Assembly: GCA_020638575.1 (NCBI GenBank) | Contig: JACKIH010000003.1 | Coordinates: 1,717,501 to 1,781,500, forward strand | Direction: 5' to 3' | Source: Rhodospirillaceae bacterium | GTDB taxonomy: Bacteria > Pseudomonadota > Alphaproteobacteria > DSM-16000 > Inquilinaceae | DNA length: 64,000 nucleotides | Made by a program: the position numbers and the translations under genes | Part shown: positions 34,111-43,263 of the stretch, piece by piece | How the letters are laid out: the number at the start of each line of letters is the position of its first letter | Numbering within the stretch: position 1 is the first letter of the stretch | The notes under the pieces: generated by a model | What the model was told of the DNA's origin: nothing | The model's database searches: none | Seen by the model: the letters and a program-made list of their open reading frames with translations, nothing else

Positions 34111-35825
34111 GGAATGGAGCGCCGGCCCGCCGCGGCTGGCTGGCGCTCGTCCCCTGGGCCACCCTGGCGGTGTTCCTGGGGCCGGTGGTGCTGGGGCTGA
34201 TCGGCACGCTGCTGCCGGCCTTCGGCATCCTGCCGGCGCTCGGCGGGACCGGCTTGACGCTGACCGCCTGGGAGCGGCTGGCCGCCGCACCCGGGCTGGC
34301 CGGGTCGCTGTGGCTGTCGGTCTCCACCGGGGTGGCCTCGACACTGCTGTCGCTGGCCATCGCCCTTGCCGTGCTGGCGGCCGGCTACGGCACGCGGCCG
34401 TTCGCCTGGGTGGAGCGCCTGCTGGCGCCGCTGCTGGCGATCCCCCATGCCGCCCTGGCGCTGGGGCTTGCCTTCCTATTGGCCGCCAGCGGTTGGGGCG
34501 TGCGCCTGCTGCACGGGCTGGGTGGGCTGGCCGGGGCCGACGTGTTCGCTCTCCCGCCGCTCCATGCCCCCCTGCAGGACCCCGACGGCATCGCGCTGAC
34601 GCTGGGGCTGGTGGTGAAGGAAACGCCGTTCCTGGTGCTGATGGGCCTGGCCGGGCTGGGACAGGTAAACGCCGCGCGATCGCTCGCGGCGGCCCGTGCG
34701 CTCGGCTATGGCCGCATGACCGCCTGGGCCAAGGTGGTGCTGCCGCAGCTCTACCCGCAGATCCGCCTGCCCCTCTATGCGGTGCTGGCGTTCTCTTTGT
34801 CGGTGGTGGACATGGCGCTGATTCTCGGGCCGGGCACGCCGCCGCCGCTGGCCGTACAGGTTCTACGCTGGTTCAACGACCCCGACCTGTCGCTACGATT
34901 CGTCGCATCGGCCGGGGCCTGCCTGCAACTGGCCCTGGTGGTGGGGCTGATCGGGCTGTGGCGGTTGGCCGAGATGGCGGCGGCCCGGCTGCTGCGTCCG
35001 TGGCTGACGAGCGGCCGCCGCGGCACCTCCGGTGTCCTCGGCCGCACCGCCGGGGTCCTGGGATGGGCGGCGGTGGCCGGCACCAGTGCCGCTGGGATGC
35101 TGGCCATGGCCGTTTGGTCGGTGGCGCGGCGCTGGCGTTTCCCCGACCTGCTGCCGGGCGAGCTGACGCTGGACACCTGGGCGCGCGGCCTCGCCCTGCT
35201 TGCCGGACCATTGGGCGCGACCGTGCTGGTGGCGGCTCTCGCCAGTGCGATCGCCGTGGCGCTGAGCCTGGGCTGCCTGGAATACGAAGACCGCGCCGGC
35301 ATCCGCCCGTCCACCCGCGCGCTGTGGCTGCTCTACACGCCCTTGCTGGTGCCGCAGATCGCCTTTCTCTTCGGCATTCAGGTGCTGCTGGTGCTGCTGC
35401 GCCTGGACGGCACGCTGGCGGCCCTGGTGTGGAGCCACCTGCTGTTCGTGTTGCCTTACGTGTTCCTCACCTTGTCCGACCCCTGGCGGGCGCTCGACCG
35501 GCGCTATGCGCGCGCTGCCCTGTGCCTGGGCGTGCGCCCGCGGACGGTGTTCTGGCGTGTCAAGCTGCCGATGCTGCTGCGCCCCATCCTGTTCGCCGCG
35601 GCGGTGGGCATCGCCGTCAGCGTCGCCCAGTACCTGCCCACCTTGTTCGCCGGGGCCGGCCGCTACGCCACCTTGACCACCGAGGCGGTGGGCCAGGCCG
35701 CCGGCGGCGATCGCCGCACCATCGGGGTTGCCGCGGTGGCCCAGATGGCCGTGCCGCTGCTCGGCTTTGCCCTGGCGCTGGCGCTCCCGGCACTCGCCTT
35801 CCGCCGCCGCCGGGGTGTCGCTTGA
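34086..35825 (+). CDS. ynjC: YnjC-type fused ABC permease
   Basis: About 579 residues with roughly twelve predicted helices, that is, two permease domains fused in one chain. The first EAA-like loop is ARALGYGRMTAWAKVVLPQL and the second is RAALCLGVRPRTVFWRVKLP. The start is uncertain: the ATG at 34086 gives a short cytoplasmic N-terminus but overlaps the binding-protein gene by 25 bp; a GTG at 34062 is the alternative. No in-frame start lies between the binding-protein stop and the first helix. It is the membrane core of the YnjBCD transporter. Confidence 0.85.
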   Translation: MAAPLRELRNGAPARRGWLALVPWATLAVFLGPVVLGLIGTLLPAFGILPALGGTGLTLTAWERLAAAPGLAGSLWLSVSTGVASTLLSLAIALAVLAAGYGTRPFAWVERLLAPLLAIPHAALALGLAFLLAASGWGVRLLHGLGGLAGADVFALPPLHAPLQDPDGIALTLGLVVKETPFLVLMGLAGLGQVNAARSLAAARALGYGRMTAWAKVVLPQLYPQIRLPLYAVLAFSLSVVDMALILGPGTPPPLAVQVLRWFNDPDLSLRFVASAGACLQLALVVGLIGLWRLAEMAAARLLRPWLTSGRRGTSGVLGRTAGVLGWAAVAGTSAAGMLAMAVWSVARRWRFPDLLPGELTLDTWARGLALLAGPLGATVLVAALASAIAVALSLGCLEYEDRAGIRPSTRALWLLYTPLLVPQIAFLFGIQVLLVLLRLDGTLAALVWSHLLFVLPYVFLTLSDPWRALDRRYARAALCLGVRPRTVFWRVKLPMLLRPILFAAAVGIAVSVAQYLPTLFAGAGRYATLTTEAVGQAAGGDRRTIGVAAVAQMAVPLLGFALALALPALAFRRRRGVA

Positions 35826-36502
35826 GCCCGGCCGCCACCCTGGTGCTGCAGGACGTGTCGGTGCGCGTCGGCGGGCGGCGGCTGTTCCAGCCCCTCGACC
35901 TCACCGTGACCGCTGGTCGCATCACCACCATCATGGGGCCGTCCGGATCGGGCAAGTCGAGCCTGCTGGCGCTCATTTGCGGCACCCTGGCGGGACCGCT
36001 CCGGCCGGAGGGCCGCGTGCTGCTGGACGGCGTGCCCATCGGCCACCTGCCACCCGAACGGCGCGGCGTCGGCATCCTCTTCCAGGACGACCTGCTGTTC
36101 CCCCATCTCAGTGTCGGCGAAAACCTGCTGTTCGGCATGCCGCGCCGCCCCGGCACGGCAACCGGCGGTCGTGCGGCACGCCGCCAAAACGCCCGCAACG
36201 CCTTGGCCAACGCCGATCTCGCCGGCTTTTTCGACCGCGACCCGGCGACCCTGTCAGGCGGCCAGCGCGCCCGCGTGGCGGTTCTGCGGACCCTGCTGGC
36301 CGAGCCGCGCGCGCTGCTTCTGGACGAACCGTTTTCCAAGCTGGACATGGAACTGCGCGGGCGATTCCGTCGTTTCGTCTTCGATCATGCCGAAAGCCGC
36401 CGCCTGCCCACTCTGCTCGTCACCCACGATATGGCCGATGCCGACTCGGCGGGCGGCCCGATGGTGACACTTGCCTGCGCAGAAACAAAAGCGGAACCGT
36501 GA
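35822..36502 (+). CDS. ynjD: YnjD-type ABC transporter ATPase
   Basis: A 226-residue ATPase with Walker A GPSGSGKSS, signature LSGGQ, Walker B LLLDEPFSKLD and switch LVTHD. It starts at a TTG that overlaps the permease stop (TTGA), the usual way such subunits are coupled; the next in-frame start would cut into the first strand. The length agrees with YnjD (about 217). A short polar insert, GRAARRQNARNALANADLAG, sits between the Q-loop and the signature. The C-terminus ends soon after the switch, so there is no TOBE domain. Confidence 0.87.
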   Translation: MSPAATLVLQDVSVRVGGRRLFQPLDLTVTAGRITTIMGPSGSGKSSLLALICGTLAGPLRPEGRVLLDGVPIGHLPPERRGVGILFQDDLLFPHLSVGENLLFGMPRRPGTATGGRAARRQNARNALANADLAGFFDRDPATLSGGQRARVAVLRTLLAEPRALLLDEPFSKLDMELRGRFRRFVFDHAESRRLPTLLVTHDMADADSAGGPMVTLACAETKAEP

Positions 36503-36761
36503 CTTGCGCTGCCCTAATCCGTCGAAAATGCAGGATTTCCTCGCTATGCGAGATATTCATTGCCGGCGATTTTCTGCTATACACCGAGCGGAGGCTCGCA
36601 TGTCCGGTGCCCCCTCGCGCCATGCAAACTGCCGGCTTAGGTCGGTGGACACTTGGCGGGTGACGGGTTTAAGGCTAAAGCTGTTCCGAGTTCGGATGTG
36701 TACCGGGCCACATCAAGCGATCTGATCGCCAATCCGAGGGGACTTAGAGGGGTATATCGAA

Positions 36762-37580
36762 ATGCGACTCACCCGTTACCTGACAATGTTCGCAGGGGCT
36801 ACCCTGCTTGCCGGATGCATCGGCCAGGACGTCGAGCTGCTGAACAACACGGAAGCAGTCGGCAGCCCGTTCACCCAGCAACTGGCGTCGGAGTATCGCG
36901 ATCTCGCGAACTTCGAAGCGTTCGAGATGGAAGACTGGCGCGACGCCGAGTTCTTTGCCCGCAAGGGCCTCGCCGCTGCCGCCGGTGAAAATGTCGAGCC
37001 GTCGGTTCTCGCCGACTGGGCCATTCCCGAGGCATACCTGCCTGAGCTGACGGACGCCCGTGCGCGTCTGGTCGCGGCCCTCAACGGCGGCGCTCGCGAG
37101 AGCTTCCCGGTTGAGGCGGCGGTCGCCCAGGCCAAGTTCGACTGCTGGGTCGAGCAGCAGGAAGAGAACATCCAGCCCGACCACATCGCGGCGTGCCGTG
37201 ATGCCTTCTATGCCGCCATGGCGATCATCGAAGGCCCGATCCCGCAGCAGGGCGAAGCATACTTCGTGTTCTTCGACTTCGACCGCACCAACATCACTCC
37301 GGAAGCGCAGACCGTGCTGAACCAGGTGCTGAGCGATTGGGCGGCCCAGGGCAACCCGACCATCATGGTCGTCGGCCACACCGACCGTTCGGGTAGTGCG
37401 GCCTACAACCTCGGCCTGTCGCAGCGCCGCGCCGCTTCGGTGAGTGCTGCCCTGCAGGCTGGCGGCGTGCCGGCCGGCGTGATCGTCACCGACGCCCTTG
37501 GCGAAAGCCAGCCGCTGGTGCCGACGCCCGATGGCGTGCGCGAGCCGTCCAACCGTCGTGCGGAGGTCAGCTTCCAGTAA
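36762..37580 (+). CDS. OmpA-family outer-membrane lipoprotein
   Basis: A 272-residue lipoprotein. The lipobox LLAGC puts the acylated cysteine at residue 19. Residues 160-270 form an OmpA/MotB peptidoglycan-binding domain with FVFFDFDRTNITPEA, VVGHTDRSGSAAYN and LSQRRAASV. The segment in between is acidic and helical with one internal cysteine pair candidate (FDCWVEQQ and AACRDAF). Such proteins tie the outer membrane to the cell wall. It is monocistronic: a 259-bp AT-richer leader region precedes it and a perfect intrinsic terminator follows. Confidence 0.87.
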   Translation: MRLTRYLTMFAGATLLAGCIGQDVELLNNTEAVGSPFTQQLASEYRDLANFEAFEMEDWRDAEFFARKGLAAAAGENVEPSVLADWAIPEAYLPELTDARARLVAALNGGARESFPVEAAVAQAKFDCWVEQQEENIQPDHIAACRDAFYAAMAIIEGPIPQQGEAYFVFFDFDRTNITPEAQTVLNQVLSDWAAQGNPTIMVVGHTDRSGSAAYNLGLSQRRAASVSAALQAGGVPAGVIVTDALGESQPLVPTPDGVREPSNRRAEVSFQ

Positions 37581-37624
37581 TCTCCAACTGGACGTGATCT
37601 TGCGGGCTTAGCCCGCCAGGGAAG

Positions 37625-37654
37625 GGGCCGGACGGGAAACCGTCCGGCCCTTTT
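37625..37654 (+). terminator. Intrinsic terminator after the OmpA lipoprotein gene
   Basis: A perfect 11-bp stem (GGGCCGGACGG with CCGTCCGGCCC) closed by a GAAA tetraloop and followed by TTTTC, 45 bp after the stop codon. This is the cleanest terminator in the window. Confidence 0.92.
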
Positions 37655-37842
37655 CGGTTGCGCCCGATGCGGGCCCGTTCCGTCTCCGCTCCGCCCGCCC
37701 GGAACGGCGGAGCACGCGATTTTTCCAGGCAAGACGCTTGTCCCGCGGCACACGGCGCCTAACTGGCATCGGTGCCCGGTGTCCCGGCTGGCGATGCCGG
37801 CCCACGCGTTGACCGTCGATTGACCCCAGGAGAACCGGCCGG

Positions 37843-38238
37843 ATGGAGTATAGCTGCACGACCCGGTCGATCCGTGTCTCGGTCGAGCCGGCCTTCTTGG
37901 AGGAGCAATCCTCGCCGACCGAAAACCACTATGTCTGGGCCTACTTCGTACGCGTGGAAAACCACGGCACCGACGCCGTACGCCTGCTCAGCCGCTATTG
38001 GCACATCACCGATGCCGCCGGCCGCGTGACCGAAGTGCGTGGCCCCGGGGTGGTCGGCGAACAGCCGCTGATCGGGCCGGGCGAAGCCTTCGAGTACACG
38101 TCGGGCTGCCCGCTCAACGCGCCGTCCGGCGTCATGCACGGCTCCTACACGATGGAAACGCCCGCCGGCGACCGCTTCCCGGTGACGGTGCCGGCCTTCT
38201 CGCTGGACAGCCCCCACCAGATCTGCCGGCCCCACTGA
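37843..38238 (+). CDS. apaG: ApaG domain protein
   Basis: A 131-residue protein of the ApaG family (fibronectin-like beta sandwich, also known as DUF525). Family pieces are VEPAFLEEQSSPTENHYVWA, YFVRVENHG, RYWHITDAAGRVTEVRGPGV, GEQPLIGPGEAFEYTSG and GVMHGSYTM. The function is unclear; the E. coli gene lies with apaH and ksgA and has been linked to divalent-cation tolerance. Here it stands alone ahead of trkH. Length is typical (about 125-130). Confidence 0.93.
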   Translation: MEYSCTTRSIRVSVEPAFLEEQSSPTENHYVWAYFVRVENHGTDAVRLLSRYWHITDAAGRVTEVRGPGVVGEQPLIGPGEAFEYTSGCPLNAPSGVMHGSYTMETPAGDRFPVTVPAFSLDSPHQICRPH

Positions 38239-38446
38239 CGCGAGCCGCCGGAGGCGCCCGGCGGGTCGAGGCCATTTCCCCGGCGCCCGAAATGCTTTAG
38301 ACCGTTTCAGGTCGTGGTCGGTCCCGACGCCGCCATGGGCGGGCCGGGGTCCTGTCATTGGCTTCCTGCGCGGCGCCGGCATCGGTCCGCACGCGACCCG
38401 TATACACGCCAACGGTTGCGCCTGTTTTGACTGCCGCGGTCCGCAC

Positions 38447-39904
38447 GTGTTCGACCTCCGCCCTGTCCTCTTCGTGATCGGTTTGCTGCTGACGGTGCTG
38501 GGCACCGCCATGCTGATCCCGGCCATGGTCGACCTGGCCATGGGCAGTGCCGACTGGCAGATCTTCGCCGCCAGCTTCGCCGTGACCATCTTCGTCGGTG
38601 TGGCGCTGGCGATTTCCGCCCGGACCGACGTGCGCACGCTGGACACCCGCCAGGCCTTCGTGCTCACCACCTCCGCCTGGGTGGTGATGGCGGCCTTCGG
38701 GGCGCTGCCCATGGTGTTCTCCGAGCTGGAGCTGAACTACACCGACGCCTTCTTCGAGAGCATGTCGGGCATCACCACCACCGGCTCCACGGTGATCGTC
38801 GGGCTCGATTTCGCACCCCCCGGCATCCTGCTGTGGCGGGCCCTGCTGCAATGGCTGGGCGGCGTCGGCATCATCGTCATGGCCCTGTCGGTGCTGCCCA
38901 TGCTGCGGGTCGGCGGCATGCAGCTCTTCCGCATGGAGGGCTCCGAAGCTTCGGAGAAGGCGCTGCCCCGGGCCACCCAGATCGCCGCCGCCATCATCCT
39001 GATCTATCTGGCGCTGACCATCCTGTGCACCGTCGCCTACGTGCTGGTGGGGATGACCTGGTTCGAGGCGGTCGCCCATTCCATGACGACCATCGCCACC
39101 GGCGGCTTCTCCACCGCCGACCAGTCCATCGGCCAGTATCAGAGCCTCGGCGTCGATGTGGTGGCCACCATCTTCATGATCCTGGGCAGTCTGCCCTTCC
39201 TGCTCTACCTCAGGATGGTACGCGCCGTCGGCAACCCGGCACCGCTGCTGAAGGACCGCCAGGTGCAATGGTTCCTTGCGATCCTGGCGCTGGCGATCGC
39301 CACCATGACGTTCTACCTGCTGAGCCAGCATCCGGAGCTGAGCCTGGGCGATGCGCTGCAGCTCACCACCTTCAACGTCACCTCGGTGATGACCGGAACC
39401 GGGTATGCCTCGGCCGATTACGGGCAATGGGGATCGTTTGCCGTCGGTGCTCTGTTCTTGCTGATGGTCGTGGGCGGCTGTGCCGGCTCCACCACCTGCG
39501 GCATCAAGGTATTCCGCTTCCAGGTGCTGTACGCGTCCACAAGCGCCCTGCTGGCCCGCCTGCTGCACCCCCACGGGGTGTTCACGCCCTACTACAACGG
39601 CAAGCCGATCCCCGAGACCGTTTCGGAATCGGTGATGAGCTTCTTCTTCCTGTTCGCCCTGTCGTTCTGCGTGCTGGCCCTGGGCCTGGCGGCCATGGGG
39701 CTGGACTTCATCACCAGCATGTCGGGTGCCGCCACCGCCATCGCCAATGTCGGTCCCGGCCTGGGCGAACAGATCGGCCCCGCCGGCACCTTCACCAATT
39801 TGCCCGACGCGGCCAAATGGCTGATGTCGTTCGGCATGCTGCTCGGCCGCCTGGAGGTGTTCACCGTCCTGGTACTGTTCCTGCCGAGCTTCTGGAGGAG
39901 TTGA
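38447..39904 (+). CDS. trkH: TrkH-family potassium uptake channel subunit
   Basis: A 485-residue membrane protein with the four pseudo-repeated M1-P-M2 units of Trk/Ktr transporters. Selectivity-filter segments are visible in all four: SGITTTGST, TIATGGFST, VMTGTGYAS and ATAIANVGPG. The start is a GTG that gives FDLRPVLFV before the first helix. It admits potassium together with the peripheral TrkA protein, whose gene is not in the window. The C-terminus ends FLPSFWRS, as in the family. GGAGGAG at its 3' end serves as ribosome-binding site for argE. Confidence 0.93.
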   Translation: MFDLRPVLFVIGLLLTVLGTAMLIPAMVDLAMGSADWQIFAASFAVTIFVGVALAISARTDVRTLDTRQAFVLTTSAWVVMAAFGALPMVFSELELNYTDAFFESMSGITTTGSTVIVGLDFAPPGILLWRALLQWLGGVGIIVMALSVLPMLRVGGMQLFRMEGSEASEKALPRATQIAAAIILIYLALTILCTVAYVLVGMTWFEAVAHSMTTIATGGFSTADQSIGQYQSLGVDVVATIFMILGSLPFLLYLRMVRAVGNPAPLLKDRQVQWFLAILALAIATMTFYLLSQHPELSLGDALQLTTFNVTSVMTGTGYASADYGQWGSFAVGALFLLMVVGGCAGSTTCGIKVFRFQVLYASTSALLARLLHPHGVFTPYYNGKPIPETVSESVMSFFFLFALSFCVLALGLAAMGLDFITSMSGAATAIANVGPGLGEQIGPAGTFTNLPDAAKWLMSFGMLLGRLEVFTVLVLFLPSFWRS

Positions 39905-39909
39905 CGCAC

Positions 39910-41079
39910 GTGCTCCACGCCGACCCGATCGGGCTGCTCGATCGCCTGATCGCCTTCGATACCGTGTCGAACCGCTCCAACCGGGCGCTGATCGACTGGG
40001 TCGCCGACTACCTCAACGGCCACGGGGTGGACGCCCAGGTCCTGCCGTCGCTCACCGGCAACAAGGCCAACCTGCTGGCCACCCTCGGCCCCCAGGTGGA
40101 GGGCGGCATCGTGCTGTCCGGCCACACCGACGTGGTGCCGGTGGAGGGCCAGAGCTGGTCCAGCGATCCCTTCCGGCTGACCGAGCGCAATGGCGCCTAC
40201 TACGGCCGCGGCGCTGCCGACATGAAGGGGTTCGTCGCCCTCGCGCTGGCCATGGTGCCGGAGCTGCTGGCGCGCGACCTCCGGGTCCCCGTGCACCTTG
40301 CCTTCACCCATGACGAGGAAACCGGCTGCCTTGGCGTGCCGGCGCTGATCGCGGCCTTGGAAACCAGCGTCCCCCGGCCGGACATCGTGGTGGTGGGCGA
40401 GCCGACCATGTTGACCCCGGTGAACGCCCACAAGGGCTGCTATTTCTACGAAACCACCGTGACCGGCCGCGAGGCCCATTCCAGCGCCCCGCATCTCGGC
40501 GTCAGCGCCATTTCCGCCCTGGTGGAGATCGCCAGCTTCCTCGACGCCGAGGCGCTGGAGGCGGCGCGCCACCCCGTGCCGGCCAGCGCCGGGCTGGGCA
40601 CCTTCGATCCGCCCTGGAGCACGCTCAACCTGGGCTGGATCGAAGGCGGTTCGGCCGCCAACATCGTCGCCAACCATGCCAGCCTGGTGTGGGACTTCCG
40701 CCCCCTGCCCGACCAGGATCCCGACGCGGTGGTGGCGCGGCTCGACCGCTTCATCGCAGAGAAGGTGCTGCCGGGCCTGCAGGCGCGCTGTCCGGAAGCG
40801 GCGGTGCGCACCGACCGCATCGCCGGCGTCCCGGCCTTCAAGCCTGACCCCGACGGCCCGGCGGAACTGCTGGCCCGCGCCCTCACCGGCGCCAACCAAG
40901 GCCGCACGGTGGCCTTCGCGTCGGAAGCCGGCCTCTACCAGCGCGCCGGCATCTCCACGGTGATCCTGGGACCGGGCGACATCGCCGTCGCCCACAAGCC
41001 CGACGAGCACATCACCCAGGCACAGCTCGACGAAGGATTGGCGCTGCTCTACCGCTTGGCCGACTGGGCGACCGCCTGA
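39910..41079 (+). CDS. argE: Acetylornithine deacetylase (M20 peptidase family)
   Basis: A 389-residue zinc hydrolase that removes acetate from N-acetylornithine in arginine synthesis. Metal ligands are in LSGHTDVVPV and GRGAADMKG, the catalytic glutamates in HDEETGCLG, and the lid-domain segments HKGCYFYETTV and GREAHSSAPHLG are present. The GTG start lies 9 bases after GGAGGAG, within 6 bp of the trkH stop; a TTG at 39901 is in frame but abuts that site. This is the alphaproteobacterial-type enzyme. Related succinyl-diaminopimelate desuccinylase activity is less likely given the lid motifs. Confidence 0.85.
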   Translation: MLHADPIGLLDRLIAFDTVSNRSNRALIDWVADYLNGHGVDAQVLPSLTGNKANLLATLGPQVEGGIVLSGHTDVVPVEGQSWSSDPFRLTERNGAYYGRGAADMKGFVALALAMVPELLARDLRVPVHLAFTHDEETGCLGVPALIAALETSVPRPDIVVVGEPTMLTPVNAHKGCYFYETTVTGREAHSSAPHLGVSAISALVEIASFLDAEALEAARHPVPASAGLGTFDPPWSTLNLGWIEGGSAANIVANHASLVWDFRPLPDQDPDAVVARLDRFIAEKVLPGLQARCPEAAVRTDRIAGVPAFKPDPDGPAELLARALTGANQGRTVAFASEAGLYQRAGISTVILGPGDIAVAHKPDEHITQAQLDEGLALLYRLADWATA

Positions 41080-41268
41080 GCGGCGTTTGGGGGCCATTTG
41101 CTCCGTGCCGGTCGGCACTCCCTTCCGGCCAGCCAAGCCCGTGTCGACCATCGGGCGGTCAGGAGGGGGAGCGGGCCGGAAGCGAACACCAGCGCGCGAA
41201 CGTGCCCTGGCCAGCGCCGGCGCCGACGGCGCCATTGTGTAGCCACGGCCGACGGCCAGGATTGGATC

Positions 41269-42114
41269 ATGGCACGGACGGGATCCAACGGTGGCCCACA
41301 CTACCGGCCGCGCGGCGGCATCCTTGTCGGGCTCGCCGGCTGGGTGGCCCTGGTGGGGGTGACGGGTGCGGTCGGCTGGCTGGCGCTCGGCGCCTGCGGG
41401 CTCGCTTGGCGCGACGGCCAACCGGTGCTCGATTTCTGCCCGGCACCGGCCGCCGCCCCGCCGCCGTCCACCGCCCTGCTGGTCGAAGAGCAGCGCGGCC
41501 GCGAACTTGAGGATCGCCTGGCGCAGCTCCGCCTCGCCCTCATCGCCGCCCCGGATTGCCCCGCCCCGCCGGCCCCGGAGATCGTGGTGGCGGCGCTGGA
41601 GGAGGAGCCACCGCCCGAACCGGAGCCGCACCCTGCCCCCGTGTTCGACCTGCCGCAGCATCGCCCGGACCCGCCGCCGCTGCCCGAACCGCGCGAGCAG
41701 GTGGCCGAGCTGCCGCCGGCGCCGCAGGCCGACATTCCCGAAGATGCCTGGGACCGACGCGACACCGCCTTCCTGGAAGGCTGCTGGACCCTGATCTCGC
41801 CGCAGAGCCTGCAGGACACCCAGCGCGGCATCAACCGGCCCATGGCCGACTGGCGCATCTGCTTCGATGCCAACGGCAACGGCTACCAGACCATCGGCGT
41901 CAGCGACGGCGACCGCTGCACTGGCGGCGTGCGCGCCCAATTCACGCCGGGCGGCAGCCTGTCCATGACCAGTGTGGGCGACATCCCGTGCAACGGCGGC
42001 TCGGTGCCCCAGATCATCCAGGATTGCCAGAGGCAGGCCGACGGCACCGCGCAATGCGTCGGCCGCCAGCCGTCGGCCAACCGCTACGGCATCGTCTCCA
42101 CCTTCCGGCGGTAG
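41269..42114 (+). CDS. Membrane-anchored proline-rich protein with a C-terminal cysteine domain
   Basis: A 281-residue protein I cannot name. It has one N-terminal membrane segment (GGILVGLAGWVALVGVTGAV, residues about 16-40) and a following LDFCP. A helical stretch QRGRELEDRLAQLRLAL comes next, then a proline/glutamate-rich spacer. A C-terminal domain of about 120 residues runs from AFLEGCWTLISPQSLQ through WRICFDANGNGYQTI to the end. Four to six cysteines in that domain could pair in the periplasm. It may be a cell-envelope protein. The CCAGGA before the ATG is a modest ribosome-binding site. It follows argE but with a 189-bp gap. Confidence 0.6.
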   Translation: MARTGSNGGPHYRPRGGILVGLAGWVALVGVTGAVGWLALGACGLAWRDGQPVLDFCPAPAAAPPPSTALLVEEQRGRELEDRLAQLRLALIAAPDCPAPPAPEIVVAALEEEPPPEPEPHPAPVFDLPQHRPDPPPLPEPREQVAELPPAPQADIPEDAWDRRDTAFLEGCWTLISPQSLQDTQRGINRPMADWRICFDANGNGYQTIGVSDGDRCTGGVRAQFTPGGSLSMTSVGDIPCNGGSVPQIIQDCQRQADGTAQCVGRQPSANRYGIVSTFRR

Positions 42115-42166
42115 TGCTGCACGCGCGCAGTCAAACCACTGTGGCGTCCACCACCGTCAGTCCTGC

Positions 42167-42180
42167 GGGGGGGGGGGGGG
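42167..42180. repeat. G14 homopolymer
   Basis: A run of 14 G bases lies 52 bp after the proline-rich protein gene and 37 bp past the purQ stop. It is non-coding. Such runs are slip-prone and can also be a sequencing or assembly artefact. Confidence 0.85.
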
Positions 42181-42217
42181 CCGACGAAACGGGCCGACAT
42201 GGCGCGGCGACAACCGC

Positions 42218-42931
42218 TCAGGCCGGGGCCAGGGCGTCCACCAGGCTGGCGAACATGGGCTTGCCGTCGGTGGTGCCGTGGGCCGGCTCCGCCGCCCGTT
42301 CGGGGTGCGGCATCAGTCCCAGCACGGTGCCCGTCTGGTTGACGATGCCGGCGATATCGGCCAGCGCGCCGTTGGGGTTGGCGGGCCCGCCGGCCAGCGA
42401 CACCCCGGCCCCCCCGTCGGGGTCCGGCACATAGCGGAAGGCGACCTGGCGGTTGTCCTCCAGCCGCGCCAGCGTGTCGGCATCGGCGAAATAGTTGCCG
42501 TCCATGTGGGCAACCGGAATGCGCACCACCTGGCCGCGCTGGTAGTGGGCGGTGAAGTCGGTATCCGTCCGCTCCACCCTGAGTGCCACCTGGCGGCTGA
42601 CGAAGCGCAGCGAGCCGTTGCGCAGCAGGGCACCCGGCAGCAGGCCCGCTTCGGTCAGCATCTGGAAACCGTTGCAGATGCCCAGCACCCGCACCCCGGC
42701 GTCGGCCTTTTCCTTCACCGCCCGCATCACCGGCGAGTGCGCCGCCATGGCGCCGGCGCGCAGGTAGTCGCCGTAGGAAAAGCCGCCCGGCAGCACGATC
42801 AGGTCGGCCGGCGGCAGCTCGGTTTCACCGTGCCACACCATGGCCGGCGGCCGGCCCGCGGCGTGCGTCAGCGCGACCTGGACGTCGCGGTCGCAGTTGG
42901 AGCCGGGAAAGACGATGACGACGGCGCGCAT
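42218..42931 (-). CDS. purQ: Phosphoribosylformylglycinamidine synthase, glutaminase subunit
   Basis: A 237-residue class I glutamine amidotransferase. It has the PurQ N-terminus RAVVIVFPGSNCDRD, the oxyanion VLPGGFSYGDYLRAG, the nucleophile C86 in LGICNGFQ and the His-Glu pair in LMPHPERA. It supplies ammonia to PurL in purine synthesis. PurS and PurC lie 2 kb away on the same strand but are separated by three unrelated genes, two of them on the other strand, so purQ needs its own promoter. purL is not in the window. The start before RAVVIVF is chosen by family. Confidence 0.93.
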   Translation of the reverse strand: MRAVVIVFPGSNCDRDVQVALTHAAGRPPAMVWHGETELPPADLIVLPGGFSYGDYLRAGAMAAHSPVMRAVKEKADAGVRVLGICNGFQMLTEAGLLPGALLRNGSLRFVSRQVALRVERTDTDFTAHYQRGQVVRIPVAHMDGNYFADADTLARLEDNRQVAFRYVPDPDGGAGVSLAGGPANPNGALADIAGIVNQTGTVLGLMPHPERAAEPAHGTTDGKPMFASLVDALAPA

Positions 42932-43263
42932 GGGCGGACCCCGCTGGATGGACGGCCGCACTTGGCCGCGGACGGACCGAGCGCCGTTCGATCTGACGGA
43001 CTCGCCGCGCGATCCATCAGGCCCGATAGGCGCTCACAAATTCAAGAACCGAGAGCACGGCCACTCTCATCCATCGCCGCCGCGCCGTAAAGGCGCAGGG
43101 CTGCAGCGCCCGCGACCGGCCATGCCCAGGCCACGCAGTCGCCACACTGCTGTGGTCGACTCGAGCCTGGATTGCCCCGCGGACAGCTCGCGGATGGCCC
43201 AAGGTTAGCCCGGGTCTAGCCTGGGGATAGCCCTGGGATAGCCTGGGGAAGGGAGGTGCGACC
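42932..43263. other. Intergenic region with direct repeats, no gene seen
   Basis: This 332-bp space lies between divergent purQ and the glycine-rich protein gene and should contain both promoters. No coding sequence is recognised. Its right end contains the four-unit 11-bp tandem repeat. Confidence 0.45.
43206..43249 (+). repeat. Four tandem 11-bp units in the leader of the glycine-rich protein gene
   Basis: Four head-to-tail 11-bp units of the form TAGCCTGGGGA (43206-43216, 43217-43227, 43228-43238, 43239-43249) end just before the ribosome-binding site GGGAGG. Units two and four are identical and the others differ at one to three positions. The period equals one turn of DNA. Confidence 0.8.
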
